Origin: Nitrospinaceae bacterium
GTDB lineage: Bacteria > Nitrospinota > Nitrospinia > Nitrospinales > Nitrospinaceae
NCBI GenBank assembly: GCA_029261535.1
Contig: JAJDBF010000032.1
Coordinates: 1 to 33,414, forward strand
Length of the DNA stretch: 33,414 bases
Reading direction: 5' to 3'
Shown here: one piece after another, positions 1 to 6,978 of the stretch
Numbering within the stretch: position 1 is the first letter of the stretch
Layout: every line of letters begins with the position of its first letter
The notes under the pieces: model-generated
Seen by the model: only the letters and a program-made list of their open reading frames with translations
Database searches by the model: none
Told to the model about the DNA's origin: nothing
Translations under genes and position numbers: made by a program

Positions 1-1887
1 CTTATGCGTCAACCCACTCTGGATAATAGAGGTCATTGCACGAAATGTTTTTTGGAACACGGTCTTGCCCACCAACCCCATACTAAAAAAGAATCCCAAT
101 ACATCAACCGTCATCATCGATCCAATAGGATGATGCTTCAGGTCGTGAAAAAGATGGTGCCCCAGTTGGCCCCAGCGAGTACCAGAAGAATATTTTTCTA
201 ACGCCACCCCTTCGCCCAGCCGAGGTGTTTCCGTCACCGCATGGTCAGGAGTCAATAGCACCGGACATAAAGAGGCACGTTGATTACTATCAAAAGGTTG
301 ATGGTTAATGGAAATGCCAAAAAAACCTGCATACCCAAACGTTTCATAGGGGCCTTGGGCTTCAATATGGCGACGAAATGATTCAGAACGTACGTCGATA
401 CAAAAGACGAGTTGTGCATGGGGACGAGTTTCCAATTCTGGTATCGTTCCGCGATGCGCTGAAATATTTCCCAGTAACTTTTCTCGAAAGGAATCTTCGT
501 ACGCCTCAATCCATACCCGCCCATGCTGATCAGCAGGAAAGTGATCTATCCATTGCAACAACATCCGGGCATCAGTGAGCGGGAGATCGTGAACTTCTCC
601 TGGGGATAACTCAAGAAGCTGCGCCAAATGGAATAATCGCCAGGCATGTCGACATTTCATCTGTTGGGTTGGATTCCCGGAGGGTCCTCTATTCCCAATT
701 TGTTGGTGGTACTCTTCGGGGCGATCATTCCAATAGGCAGTCAGGGTAGAAACCGTCCCATCAATGCCCCATTTTTGCTGGCACTTAATGTTGGTCAACT
801 CCACTTCATAAAACAAACGCACAGCCAGATATTGTGTGGTGTCAATGGGATGTTTGTGTTGCGCATGGTAGGTTGGGTGTTCCCCAAGCCACCGTATGTA
901 TCGCGTCCAGCCTTGTAATAATGATAGTTGCCTTGAGAGATAATCCTCCCATTTATCTTGGGGAATTTCGAGTTGGACCAGGCTGGAACGGATCGCGTCC
1001 TCTGGAGTTGCAGGAAGGCTACGAACTTTTTGGGCAAAACCTGTAATCCCGAGTAGTTGCCCCGAAAAATCTTTCTGCGCCAGGTTCCGCCATACCTGGT
1101 AGAAACCTTCTTCTCGGCCAGGCATTTCCCAGCCGGCTAATCCTTCATCGAGAAACGCCGCTACCCATTTGATGAGTTGATTATTGATTTGGTCAACCAC
1201 CCCACCTTCAGTCAAATCATCAACCCAATCGCTGATGGTCCGTTGAGGCGACAAGGAAATGGGACCAGACGTTTGCGAATCTTCGGATATTTGAGATGAA
1301 GCATGAAAATCAGATAGTCCGAAGGTGACTAACACACTCTCCCATAAATTCGTCAGGTAGCTCTCTTCTGGATACTCCCCGTACTGCCTACCTTCTTTGA
1401 TGGTTTGTTCAATGATTTGTTTCCGGGATTCCTCGGAAAGATCTTGCCTAAACTGTTTTGTAGCGCCACCACCACTTAACTCCCATTCCAGAAGAGATAC
1501 TGGTAATTCCTCGAAGCCAAAAAGCATGTGTAATTGCCAAACATCTTGGGGGGTAACTTTTCGACTTCCAACTTCAATAGAAACTTGCCTCTCTGGGCGA
1601 GGCCCAACCCTGGAAAAAGCGCGCTTAAAACTTTCTTGAGTAATACGGCCATTTAAGTAAAATTGACGATATTCCTCATTCGCGAGATACCCATTTCCAC
1701 CAAGCAAGTCCTTGCCTTTGCGAACAGCCTGATCAAACGGCAGATATTCCAATCCATGAATGGGGTTCTGCGCGACCATGGTCCGCATGGGCCAAAACGG
1801 CGCGATTGGCTCACTGGCGTTCAATACAACTTGCCGGATCTGATCACGATCTTCCGGGGAAATGGACTTCACTGCAACAGTACTCAT
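1..1887 (-). CDS. dabA: DabA, inorganic-carbon transporter subunit (DUF2309/UPF0753), 3' end beyond window
   Basis: The frame is open from an ATG at 1887 to the window edge, giving 629 codons with no stop. DabA is the zinc-containing, carbonic-anhydrase-like subunit that works with the membrane subunit DabB to accumulate inorganic carbon at the cytoplasmic membrane. The N-terminus carries the family pattern APFWPMRTMVAQNPIHGLE (residues 29-47). The metal-site motif FCIDVRSE lies at 495-502, with Cys496 and Asp498 as the expected zinc ligands, and LCPV is at 540-543. The remaining His/Cys ligands should lie in the missing C-terminal part; family members are usually 800-1000 aa. A purine-rich site (GAGAGGTGA) sits about 10 nt before the start. 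The start overlaps the stop of a small upstream ORF as ATGA. No dabB is visible in the window. Identification is from remembered family motifs and was not searched. Confidence 0.9.
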   Translation of the reverse strand, partial: MSTVAVKSISPEDRDQIRQVVLNASEPIAPFWPMRTMVAQNPIHGLEYLPFDQAVRKGKDLLGGNGYLANEEYRQFYLNGRITQESFKRAFSRVGPRPERQVSIEVGSRKVTPQDVWQLHMLFGFEELPVSLLEWELSGGGATKQFRQDLSEESRKQIIEQTIKEGRQYGEYPEESYLTNLWESVLVTFGLSDFHASSQISEDSQTSGPISLSPQRTISDWVDDLTEGGVVDQINNQLIKWVAAFLDEGLAGWEMPGREEGFYQVWRNLAQKDFSGQLLGITGFAQKVRSLPATPEDAIRSSLVQLEIPQDKWEDYLSRQLSLLQGWTRYIRWLGEHPTYHAQHKHPIDTTQYLAVRLFYEVELTNIKCQQKWGIDGTVSTLTAYWNDRPEEYHQQIGNRGPSGNPTQQMKCRHAWRLFHLAQLLELSPGEVHDLPLTDARMLLQWIDHFPADQHGRVWIEAYEDSFREKLLGNISAHRGTIPELETRPHAQLVFCIDVRSESFRRHIEAQGPYETFGYAGFFGISINHQPFDSNQRASLCPVLLTPDHAVTETPRLGEGVALEKYSSGTRWGQLGHHLFHDLKHHPIGSMMTVDVLGFFFSMGLVGKTVFQKTFRAMTSIIQSGLTHK

Positions 1888-1988
1888 ATAGAAGAAATCA
1901 CCTCTCGTATCGCGTTCTTCAGCGCACTCCTCATAAATGAGGACACTTCGCCCAGTCCGCTTTTATTTTTCGAATCATTATTTTTCAT
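1884..1988 (-). CDS. 34-aa small ORF translationally coupled to dabA
   Basis: ATG at 1988-1986 and TGA at 1886-1884 enclose 34 codons. The peptide starts MKNNDSKNKSG and ends AIREVISSI. It is basic, with a polar N-terminus and a C-terminal half (from about residue 15) that could form an amphipathic helix. There is no signal peptide or membrane segment. The TGA shares bases with the dabA ATG (ATGA), the classic arrangement for translational coupling, and the dabA ribosome-binding site lies inside this ORF. Its own ribosome-binding site is weak (AAGAGAC about 11 nt upstream). I recognise no family. It may be a coupling leader peptide, a small partner of DabA, or chance. Confidence 0.45.
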   Translation of the reverse strand: MKNNDSKNKSGLGEVSSFMRSALKNAIREVISSI

Positions 1989-2073
1989 ATCAAAGGTGTC
2001 TCTTATTTCGTAAGACTAATTACTTGGTTAAGTTTGTTTCAAGCTTCATCGAGGATGGTCATAAACCAGCCCC

Positions 2074-2117
2074 ATGGCTTGATTCAAATCATTTTTTAAT
2101 TAGCTTAATCAAGCCAT
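2074..2117. repeat. 11-bp perfect inverted repeat at the 3' end of the regulator gene
   Basis: ATGGCTTGATT (2074-2084) is repeated exactly in reverse complement at 2107-2117, with 22 bp between. The arms straddle the stop codon of the HTH gene (2089-2091), upstream of the dabA leader. No U-tract follows on the minus strand, so it is not a standard intrinsic terminator. It could be an mRNA stem or an operator. Confidence 0.5.
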
Positions 2118-2385
2118 ATACTTGTCCATGTTTCTCAACACTATGCCGCAGAGGCTTGCGACTGAAAACCTTGTATACATTTCTCCTCCCTTCACGAATG
2201 CGTTTTAAATATCCGTCAGCTTCAAGCTCAACGATAATACGCTGAACCGCGCGTTCCGTGATTCCAACCTCCGCCGCTATATCTCGAATCCGTTTAGACG
2301 AGTTTTGGGCCAGGTACAACAAGACATGCGCATGATTCGTCAAAAAAGTCCACGATGCTACGGTAGCCATTTTTCTTGTGCTCAT
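2089..2385 (-). CDS. Small winged-helix transcriptional regulator (MarR/ArsR-like)
   Basis: A 98-aa protein read from the ATG at 2385; a TTG two codons upstream is also possible. It is almost entirely one winged-helix DNA-binding domain. The segment NHAHVLLYLAQN is followed by the helix-turn-helix (IRDIAAEVGITERAVQRII) and then a wing (LEADGYLKRIREGRRNVY). The basic tail ends LIKLIKK. No ligand-binding domain or metal-binding cysteines are visible. It lies upstream of the small ORF and dabA on the same strand, with about 100 bp in between, so a role in controlling carbon uptake is plausible but inferred. The roughly 250 bp upstream (2386-2639) hold no gene that I can see and presumably carry its promoter. 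Confidence 0.8.
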   Translation of the reverse strand: MSTRKMATVASWTFLTNHAHVLLYLAQNSSKRIRDIAAEVGITERAVQRIIVELEADGYLKRIREGRRNVYKVFSRKPLRHSVEKHGQVYGLIKLIKK

Positions 2386-2639
2386 CCTCAATCCTAATGG
2401 GGGTAGTGCAATAGTTTTTAAAGTTTAACTTGCGCCCCGATAAATAGCGGAAATAGAATACACGACAAATATTTCAGTAGTCAATAAGCTATTAAAGAAT
2501 TCGCTCATGAGCATGCTTGTTCTGATTCGAAATATATACGTGTCCTCCCCTCAGACGAATACTTCTTATGCGTCCGATTTTCTATGAAGCCAAACAGGCA
2601 CGATTTATTGATCCAAATCCCCCTGGCATGGCAAATGGA

Positions 2640-3950
2640 TTAGCTTTTGATGGACAGGTCCCCAGCGCAACGGAAGCCGGTGTTGTCCAGGCGGTAATCA
2701 GTTTCAAATCCCTTACGCCAGGCCGAACGCTGGCTGTTCGCGTCGGTTTGCCATCCTCCGCCTCTATAGACCTTTTGAGTTCCCCCTCCACGTCGGTCGG
2801 AAGGATTAGAACGTGCGGGCCCCTGAGGATTATCTTTTGGACTTTTCCTGTAGTAATCCGACTCAAACCAATCGGACACCCATTCATTAACATTGCCAGC
2901 CATATCATGAAGTCCAAAAGAATTGGCTGGGAACGAACCTATGGGAGCTGTGAATTCAAATCCATCCGAACTGTCTTTGGAGCGAAGGTTGCGGGAACAG
3001 GAACTGTCACAAAAATTAGACTTAGTCGCGTCGAATTCATTGCCCCAGTAATAATTTGTTGTTGCTCCTGCACGCGAGGCGTATTCCCATTCCGCTTCTG
3101 TCGGCAGACGTTTATTCTTTTTTTTGCAATATTCCTCCGCTTCGTGCCATGTGACCATTTCAACAGGTCGTCCAGCCCCTTTATATTGAGACGGATTGCT
3201 TCCCATCACCGCCTGAAAATCGGCCTGAGTCACTTCGAATTTATCCATTTTAAAGCGTTTCAAACAAACGTCATGAACCGGCCTTTCGGCTTGAGCGTAA
3301 TTATTGCTACCCATCTTGAAACAGCCGCCCTCAATCCTCACCATTTCCACAGGACCGTTGGTTCTAGTCTTGCTGATTAATATGTTTTCAACTTTGGCAT
3401 GCAGTTCCTGCACATAAGCATATACTCTGCCAGGAACTTTTTGGTATTGAATCTTGGTAGACTTGTGTGGAACCAGGAGCATTTGTCCTGTTTTAAGATT
3501 GAAGAGGCGGTAATAATTGACAGGTTTGGAAACATCGCCATCCTCAGCTTTTTCCATATTATTTATTCCGCTGTCAGGGGTGACGACTCTTTCATCAACA
3601 ATTTCTGCTTCGAACGGTTCCGGGTCCCCTTCCACCGTAACCATTACTGTATTTCGCTTTATCACTTCTTTGGCTAAAAGACGATCCACCAGTTTTTGGG
3701 TTTCTTTGTATTTCTTCAGTTGAAACTTGACCTCAGCCAAAGAACGCATGACCCGCCAGTTTTCAGGATCCATTCCCAAGGCTGTGGCGTAATGTTTTTC
3801 CGCCGCCTGAATTTCTCCTTGCGACAATTTAGCGTCACCTTCAAGAGTTTCATCTATCACGCTTGCAAGCCCTGGAATAGGGTGCAAAAAAATGCTGACT
3901 ATGAAAAGAAAGAGTATGTTTTTTAAAAATGAAAAAGAACTATCCATCAT
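2640..3950 (-). CDS. Exported TPR and SUMF1 (formylglycine-generating-enzyme-like) protein
   Basis: A 436-aa protein with a Sec signal peptide (hydrophobic about 9-29, cleavage near GLAS). A short TPR-like helical segment (about 32-95) precedes a linker and then a C-terminal FGE-sulfatase/SUMF1 fold (about 198-432). Family hallmarks are RLPTEAEWEYASRAG (281-295), GNVNEWVSDW (352-361), RGGGW (396-400) and GFRCAG (425-430). True formylglycine-generating enzymes carry a catalytic cysteine pair after the RGGS/W element; here that stretch reads QTDANSQRSAWR and has none. It is therefore more likely a binding or scaffold member than a sulfatase-activating oxidase. An AGGAG site lies 8 nt before the first ATG. 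No sulfatase is nearby. Confidence 0.85.
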   Translation of the reverse strand: MMDSSFSFLKNILFLFIVSIFLHPIPGLASVIDETLEGDAKLSQGEIQAAEKHYATALGMDPENWRVMRSLAEVKFQLKKYKETQKLVDRLLAKEVIKRNTVMVTVEGDPEPFEAEIVDERVVTPDSGINNMEKAEDGDVSKPVNYYRLFNLKTGQMLLVPHKSTKIQYQKVPGRVYAYVQELHAKVENILISKTRTNGPVEMVRIEGGCFKMGSNNYAQAERPVHDVCLKRFKMDKFEVTQADFQAVMGSNPSQYKGAGRPVEMVTWHEAEEYCKKKNKRLPTEAEWEYASRAGATTNYYWGNEFDATKSNFCDSSCSRNLRSKDSSDGFEFTAPIGSFPANSFGLHDMAGNVNEWVSDWFESDYYRKSPKDNPQGPARSNPSDRRGGGTQKVYRGGGWQTDANSQRSAWRKGFETDYRLDNTGFRCAGDLSIKS

Positions 3951-4126
3951 TGCCCGGCTCCTGTGGTTTTCATTTATTAGTAGATTATGGGAATTTTTTA
4001 ATACGCAGTGATGCGGCTCCTAACTCTTTATTATTTTCCCTAAAACAAAAATCCAAGCGACAAAAGATGCCGTTCAGTTGGATTACACTGTCCGTATACT
4101 CTCACCACTGCCTTGAATTAAAGTTT

Positions 4127-5308
4127 TCAGAGACGAGTCTCCAACTGCTTTAATTCTAGCGCCATTTCTTTTAATTGAAGACAATCAGGGAAGACCTCTC
4201 GATCCTCATGCTTAAGGCTTAGAGTATTGGATAACGTTTTATACATCATCGCTACGCTAGCAATAATTTTTGGGTCGAGATTGGGTGGGGTCATCTTCAG
4301 CTCATCCATACAAATTCTCTTCCAATCTTTTTTTCCGCGATCCTTGGCCAGAGCTTTGGCTTTTTTGGTCGCCTTATACCAAGATGAGTTGTCGTAAAAA
4401 TTTCGCAAAACCTGCTTGGAGAGCGGTGCGTTTTCATAAGTTAAGCGTAACTCATCAGGGCCGATTGAATCCACCAAAACAAAGTGGCGATTCCCTTGTG
4501 TATCGAAATTTTCGGAGAACGCTAACTCTAGTTTGCCATCACACATCTCGATTCCGACTTCAGCAAAAATGTCTTTTAAGCGTAATGCCACCAGAGTTAC
4601 GGTATCTCGCAACAATTTTAACTCAGCATCATTTAATCCTGCAATACTTTGCGACTCTTGCAGACCAATATACCGGTCACGCGTTTCCAGTTTGGTGGAG
4701 TACTCAATGATTGGAGTCTCGTATTCATCACCCTCTTTAGGAGGGGTGGTTAGTCCCAATTCCTTGCAATAAGCACTATCTTCAGCTCGCTCTAGCAGGG
4801 AGCTACCGGAGGGTATCCCAAAACGAAAAATAACCTCCAATGGAACTAATGTTTTGGTGGGTTTTTTTTGATAAGCACTGTAATCCCACAAAAGCTCTGC
4901 ATTCACTGTTTTTGAAGATGGTCGCAAAACAGTTTGAGCATCTACGGCCAGAAAAGCAGATAGTTTTTCTGGCGCGACTTTTTTCCCGGTATGATCAACC
5001 AAGCCCTGGCAGTGGTGGGCCACTCCATGTTGCCTGAATTTTTCCAAGAGAACACCATCAACGCTAGAGTCATCTCGCATTGCCGGGGTAATTACCCACT
5101 CTCTCCATATAGCAGGATCACCTAGTAGCTTAAAAAAGAGTTCTCCCATATAGGCAAGCGCCACCCCTTTACCTGCAAGCTCATCGGGCATAACGCCCCA
5201 GTCAAAAATGGAATAGCGGTCGGAGTATTCAAAAACATAGGCGGCATCTCCTTCAAGACCATTAATATTTTTCACCGACCCTTGATAGATTATTCCAGGC
5301 AAGCCCAT
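4127..5308 (-). CDS. purC: PurC-like phosphoribosylaminoimidazole-succinocarboxamide synthase, long divergent form
   Basis: PurC ligates aspartate to CAIR with ATP in purine synthesis. This 393-aa protein is longer than the usual 235-300 aa bacterial form. It keeps recognisable SAICAR-synthetase elements: a glycine-containing N-terminal strand (GSVKNI, 10-15), YSDRYSIFDWG (28-38) in place of the usual TDRISAFD, AGKG (45-48), PLEVIFRFGIPSGS (156-169) and STKLETRDRY (204-213). A C-terminal region (about 240-320) matches the ELAFSEN...LVDSIGPDELRL part of the fold. The ATG at 5308 has a strong AGGAGG site 5-8 nt upstream. It stands alone, with no other purine genes, immediately next to a transposase remnant, which suggests transfer. 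Whether it is the cell's only PurC or a side-pathway enzyme cannot be told here. Confidence 0.72.
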   Translation of the reverse strand: MGLPGIIYQGSVKNINGLEGDAAYVFEYSDRYSIFDWGVMPDELAGKGVALAYMGELFFKLLGDPAIWREWVITPAMRDDSSVDGVLLEKFRQHGVAHHCQGLVDHTGKKVAPEKLSAFLAVDAQTVLRPSSKTVNAELLWDYSAYQKKPTKTLVPLEVIFRFGIPSGSSLLERAEDSAYCKELGLTTPPKEGDEYETPIIEYSTKLETRDRYIGLQESQSIAGLNDAELKLLRDTVTLVALRLKDIFAEVGIEMCDGKLELAFSENFDTQGNRHFVLVDSIGPDELRLTYENAPLSKQVLRNFYDNSSWYKATKKAKALAKDRGKKDWKRICMDELKMTPPNLDPKIIASVAMMYKTLSNTLSLKHEDREVFPDCLQLKEMALELKQLETRL

Positions 5309-5318
5309 AGCCCCTCCT

Positions 5319-5434
5319 TATTTCCCGATGACGGTTGTTGTAGATCAGCCGAGGTGGACGTTGTCCAAAGCTTCTGTGGTACGGGTGGTGATTGTAATAT
5401 TCCCGAACCGGTCGATTTCTTGCTCCAACTCCTC
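5319..5434 (-). pseudogene. Decayed transposase C-terminal fragment (IS3-type rve)
   Basis: Read on the minus strand, this stretch encodes pieces of the C-terminal integrase tail of an IS3-like transposase, but in more than one frame. The pieces are EELEQEIDRF, then EYYNHHPYH after a frame change, then EALDNV, then YNNRHREI. Intact relatives read roughly EELEREIARFVEYYNHxRYHEALGNVTPADVY. It ends just before the purC ribosome-binding site. There are no terminal repeats and no rest of the element. Confidence 0.55.
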
Positions 5435-5474
5435 ACCGCATGTTTTTGTATTTTCAAATTATAAGGAAAATAGT

Positions 5475-5503
5475 ATTCTAAAAATAGAATTATTAATATT
5501 CTA
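5475..5503. promoter_or_regulatory. AT-rich repeated ATTCTA half-sites upstream of the dead LysR gene
   Basis: ATTCTA (5475-5480) and its reverse complement TAGAAT (5485-5490) form an inverted repeat with a 4-bp spacer. A third ATTCTA occurs at 5498-5503. It lies about 50-80 bp before the former LysR start, where an autoregulatory operator would be expected. The region is very AT-rich, so chance is a real alternative. Confidence 0.3.
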
Positions 5504-5554
5504 TAATTTGTGTTTATTGGTTCTGTTTTTTCAAGCTATTAAACACTGAAAAAT

Positions 5555-5889
5555 ATGACCTAGCTAAACTATCACCACTTATATTACTTTTGGGTTACCG
5601 CCAAAGAAGAAAGTGTCAGGGATGCTTCAAGAAAGCTGGGAGTCGGACAATCGACCATCAGCACCCAGATTAAAAGTTTAGAAGAACCTTTAAACCAAAG
5701 TCTGTTTAAATGAAAAAGCCGAAAACTTCTTCTTGCAGAAGCTGGGAAAGTTGTTTTGGATTACGCCAATCAAATATTCACCTTGGGCAACGAACTTATG
5801 GAGGTGATGCTGGATGGAACTTTTTCCAAACGAACTCATCTTCAACTTGGGGCTGTCGATGGTGTGCCTCAAGGATACGTTAATATCGG
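5555..5889 (+). pseudogene. NhaR-type LysR transcriptional regulator, inactivated and truncated
   Basis: From an ATG at 5555 the frame reads M-T-stop-LNYHHLYYFWVTAKEES and continues through a clear LysR helix-turn-helix (GVGQSTISTQIKSLEE). A second in-frame stop follows at 5711-5713, then KSRKLLLAEAGKVVLDYANQIFTLGNELM. The sequence matches the N-terminal 110 or so residues of NhaR-type LysR proteins, which commonly begin MxWLNYHHLxYFW. The first stop (TAG, 5561-5563) is thus probably a mutated TGG tryptophan codon, and the second replaces a codon in the usual LFERRGRRL. The whole effector-binding domain is missing. Homology stops at about 5885, where an IS21-like end begins. Confidence 0.85.
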
Positions 5890-5940
5890 TGTCAGTTGAA
5901 AGTGGACCATGAGTGTAAGTCATCAAAGTAAAGTGGACCA
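5890..5940 (+). mobile_element. Solitary IS21-family-like terminal end
   Basis: The sequence starts TGTCAGTTGAAAGTGGACCA (5890-5909). The 11-bp block AAAGTGGACCA recurs 31 bp later at 5930-5940. IS21-family elements typically begin with TG and carry several short AAAGTGGACCA-like repeats inside each end. No istA/istB coding sequence and no opposite end follow; by 6101 an unrelated gene starts. This looks like a leftover element end that truncated the LysR gene before most of the element was lost. Confidence 0.6.
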
Positions 5941-6100
5941 AAACGGCTAAAAAAATAAAAGGGTGTGATGCCAGAACTGTATGGTAATTGTATTGTCAGG
6001 AAGGGTCGCGTTAAAATAGGATATTCAATGCACAGATTAAATAGCGGGTTTGGCAAAATATAAAAAACTTTCAAAACTTTTAATGTGGAGAAATTTAAAA

Positions 6101-6631
6101 ATGAATAATACGCTATTGATAGTCGTGGCTACGTTTGGTCTTCTATTCGGCGCAACATTTTCAGCGATTGCAGATCAAGGGCATAAACCCTATGTCGGGT
6201 CAAAAGCCTTTGAACGCATGAAACAGTTAGAAGGGAACTGGGAAGCTTCTATGAAAATGGGAGAACAAACCATGAAGATGATTGCCAGCTATAAACTGAC
6301 TTCCGGTGGAAGCGTATTGATCGAAACCACGCATGAAGGCGCACCTCATGAAATGGTGTCTGTCTACCACGACAATAAAAATAAAAATCTGGTCATGACC
6401 CATTATTGCGCCGAACAAAACCAACCTAAGCTGGTTCTTACGGAAATGGGTAGCAACAAGTTGATGATGGACCTCGCGTCTGACAGTGACATCGACACTG
6501 CAAAGGAGAAGCACATTCACTCTGTCTCCTTTCAATTTGAAGACAAGGACAAGATGACTCAGACATGGACAAGTTATGCGGACGGCAAAAAAGATATGGT
6601 TGTGAAAATGGAATACACTCGTGTGAACTGA
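6101..6631 (+). CDS. Small secreted protein (DUF1579-like)
   Basis: A 176-aa protein read from the ATG at 6101, which has GGAG about 11 nt upstream and places a clean Sec signal peptide at the N-terminus (hydrophobic about 4-21, cleavage near AIADQ). An in-frame ATG at 6050 would add 17 residues ahead of it and is less likely. The mature part alternates short strands and contains MKQLEGNWEASMKM and the tail MVVKMEYTRVN. This resembles DUF1579-type lipocalin-like domains, in which a conserved LxGxW opens a beta barrel. No catalytic motif is seen. It is monocistronic, with its own terminator at the stop codon. The family call is tentative. Confidence 0.75.
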   Translation: MNNTLLIVVATFGLLFGATFSAIADQGHKPYVGSKAFERMKQLEGNWEASMKMGEQTMKMIASYKLTSGGSVLIETTHEGAPHEMVSVYHDNKNKNLVMTHYCAEQNQPKLVLTEMGSNKLMMDLASDSDIDTAKEKHIHSVSFQFEDKDKMTQTWTSYADGKKDMVVKMEYTRVN

Positions 6632-6665
6632 GGAGTTGAAAAAATCCCCTCAGCTCAATTTTTTT
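6628..6665 (+). terminator. Rho-independent terminator of the DUF1579-like gene
   Basis: CTGAGG (6628-6633) pairs with CCTCAG (6648-6653), followed by CTCAA and a run of seven T (6659-6665). The hairpin overlaps the stop codon of the preceding gene. Confidence 0.75.
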
Positions 6666-6689
6666 CTGATTTAATAAAACCCGAAAAAG

Positions 6690-6840
6690 CCTTGAAGCCC
6701 CTGGAGACAGAGAGCTTTGCGTAAGTACTTTTTGAGGGACTGAAAAGTGGAAGTCCCCCTTTCCTTCGACAGGCTCAGGATAAACTCCGCAGAGTGAAGA
6801 ATCTCGCCTTTGCTTTTGATTTTAGGGTTATGCAAAGCTC
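6690..6840 (+). repeat. Dispersed repeat, copy A
   Basis: About 150 bp matching a second copy at 15130-15280 in the same orientation. The best-conserved parts are AGTCCCCCTTTCCTTCGACA with GGCTCAGGATA after it, and CTTTGCTTTTGATTT near the right end. By eye, identity is about 75-80% over the core (6719-6840) with small indels. It sits between two converging genes and has no ORF of its own. The TTCGACAAGCTCAGGAT core is a motif seen in dispersed intergenic repeats of several bacterial genomes. It occupies most of the 347-bp gap between genes. Confidence 0.7.
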
Positions 6841-6978
6841 TCCTGGAAACAGGTTTTTTTCGTTGCCCATATATTTCTTCGGTAATTTTTTGGGCAGGCT
6901 CGGTACGGCTCCTGCGCGGTGGGCATGCCATCGCGGGTATTTTTATGGTGAAACTTTCTCTGCAAGATAGCCGGGAAT

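Noticed and set aside
2568..3380. 270-codon plus-strand open frame
   Set aside because: It lies antisense within the SUMF1-type gene, has no family features and no ribosome-binding site. The opposite strand has clear protein motifs.
6842..6862. CCTG-GAAA-CAGG followed by seven T as a plus-strand terminator
   Set aside because: The 4-bp stem is too weak, and a better terminator for the same gene lies at 6628-6665.
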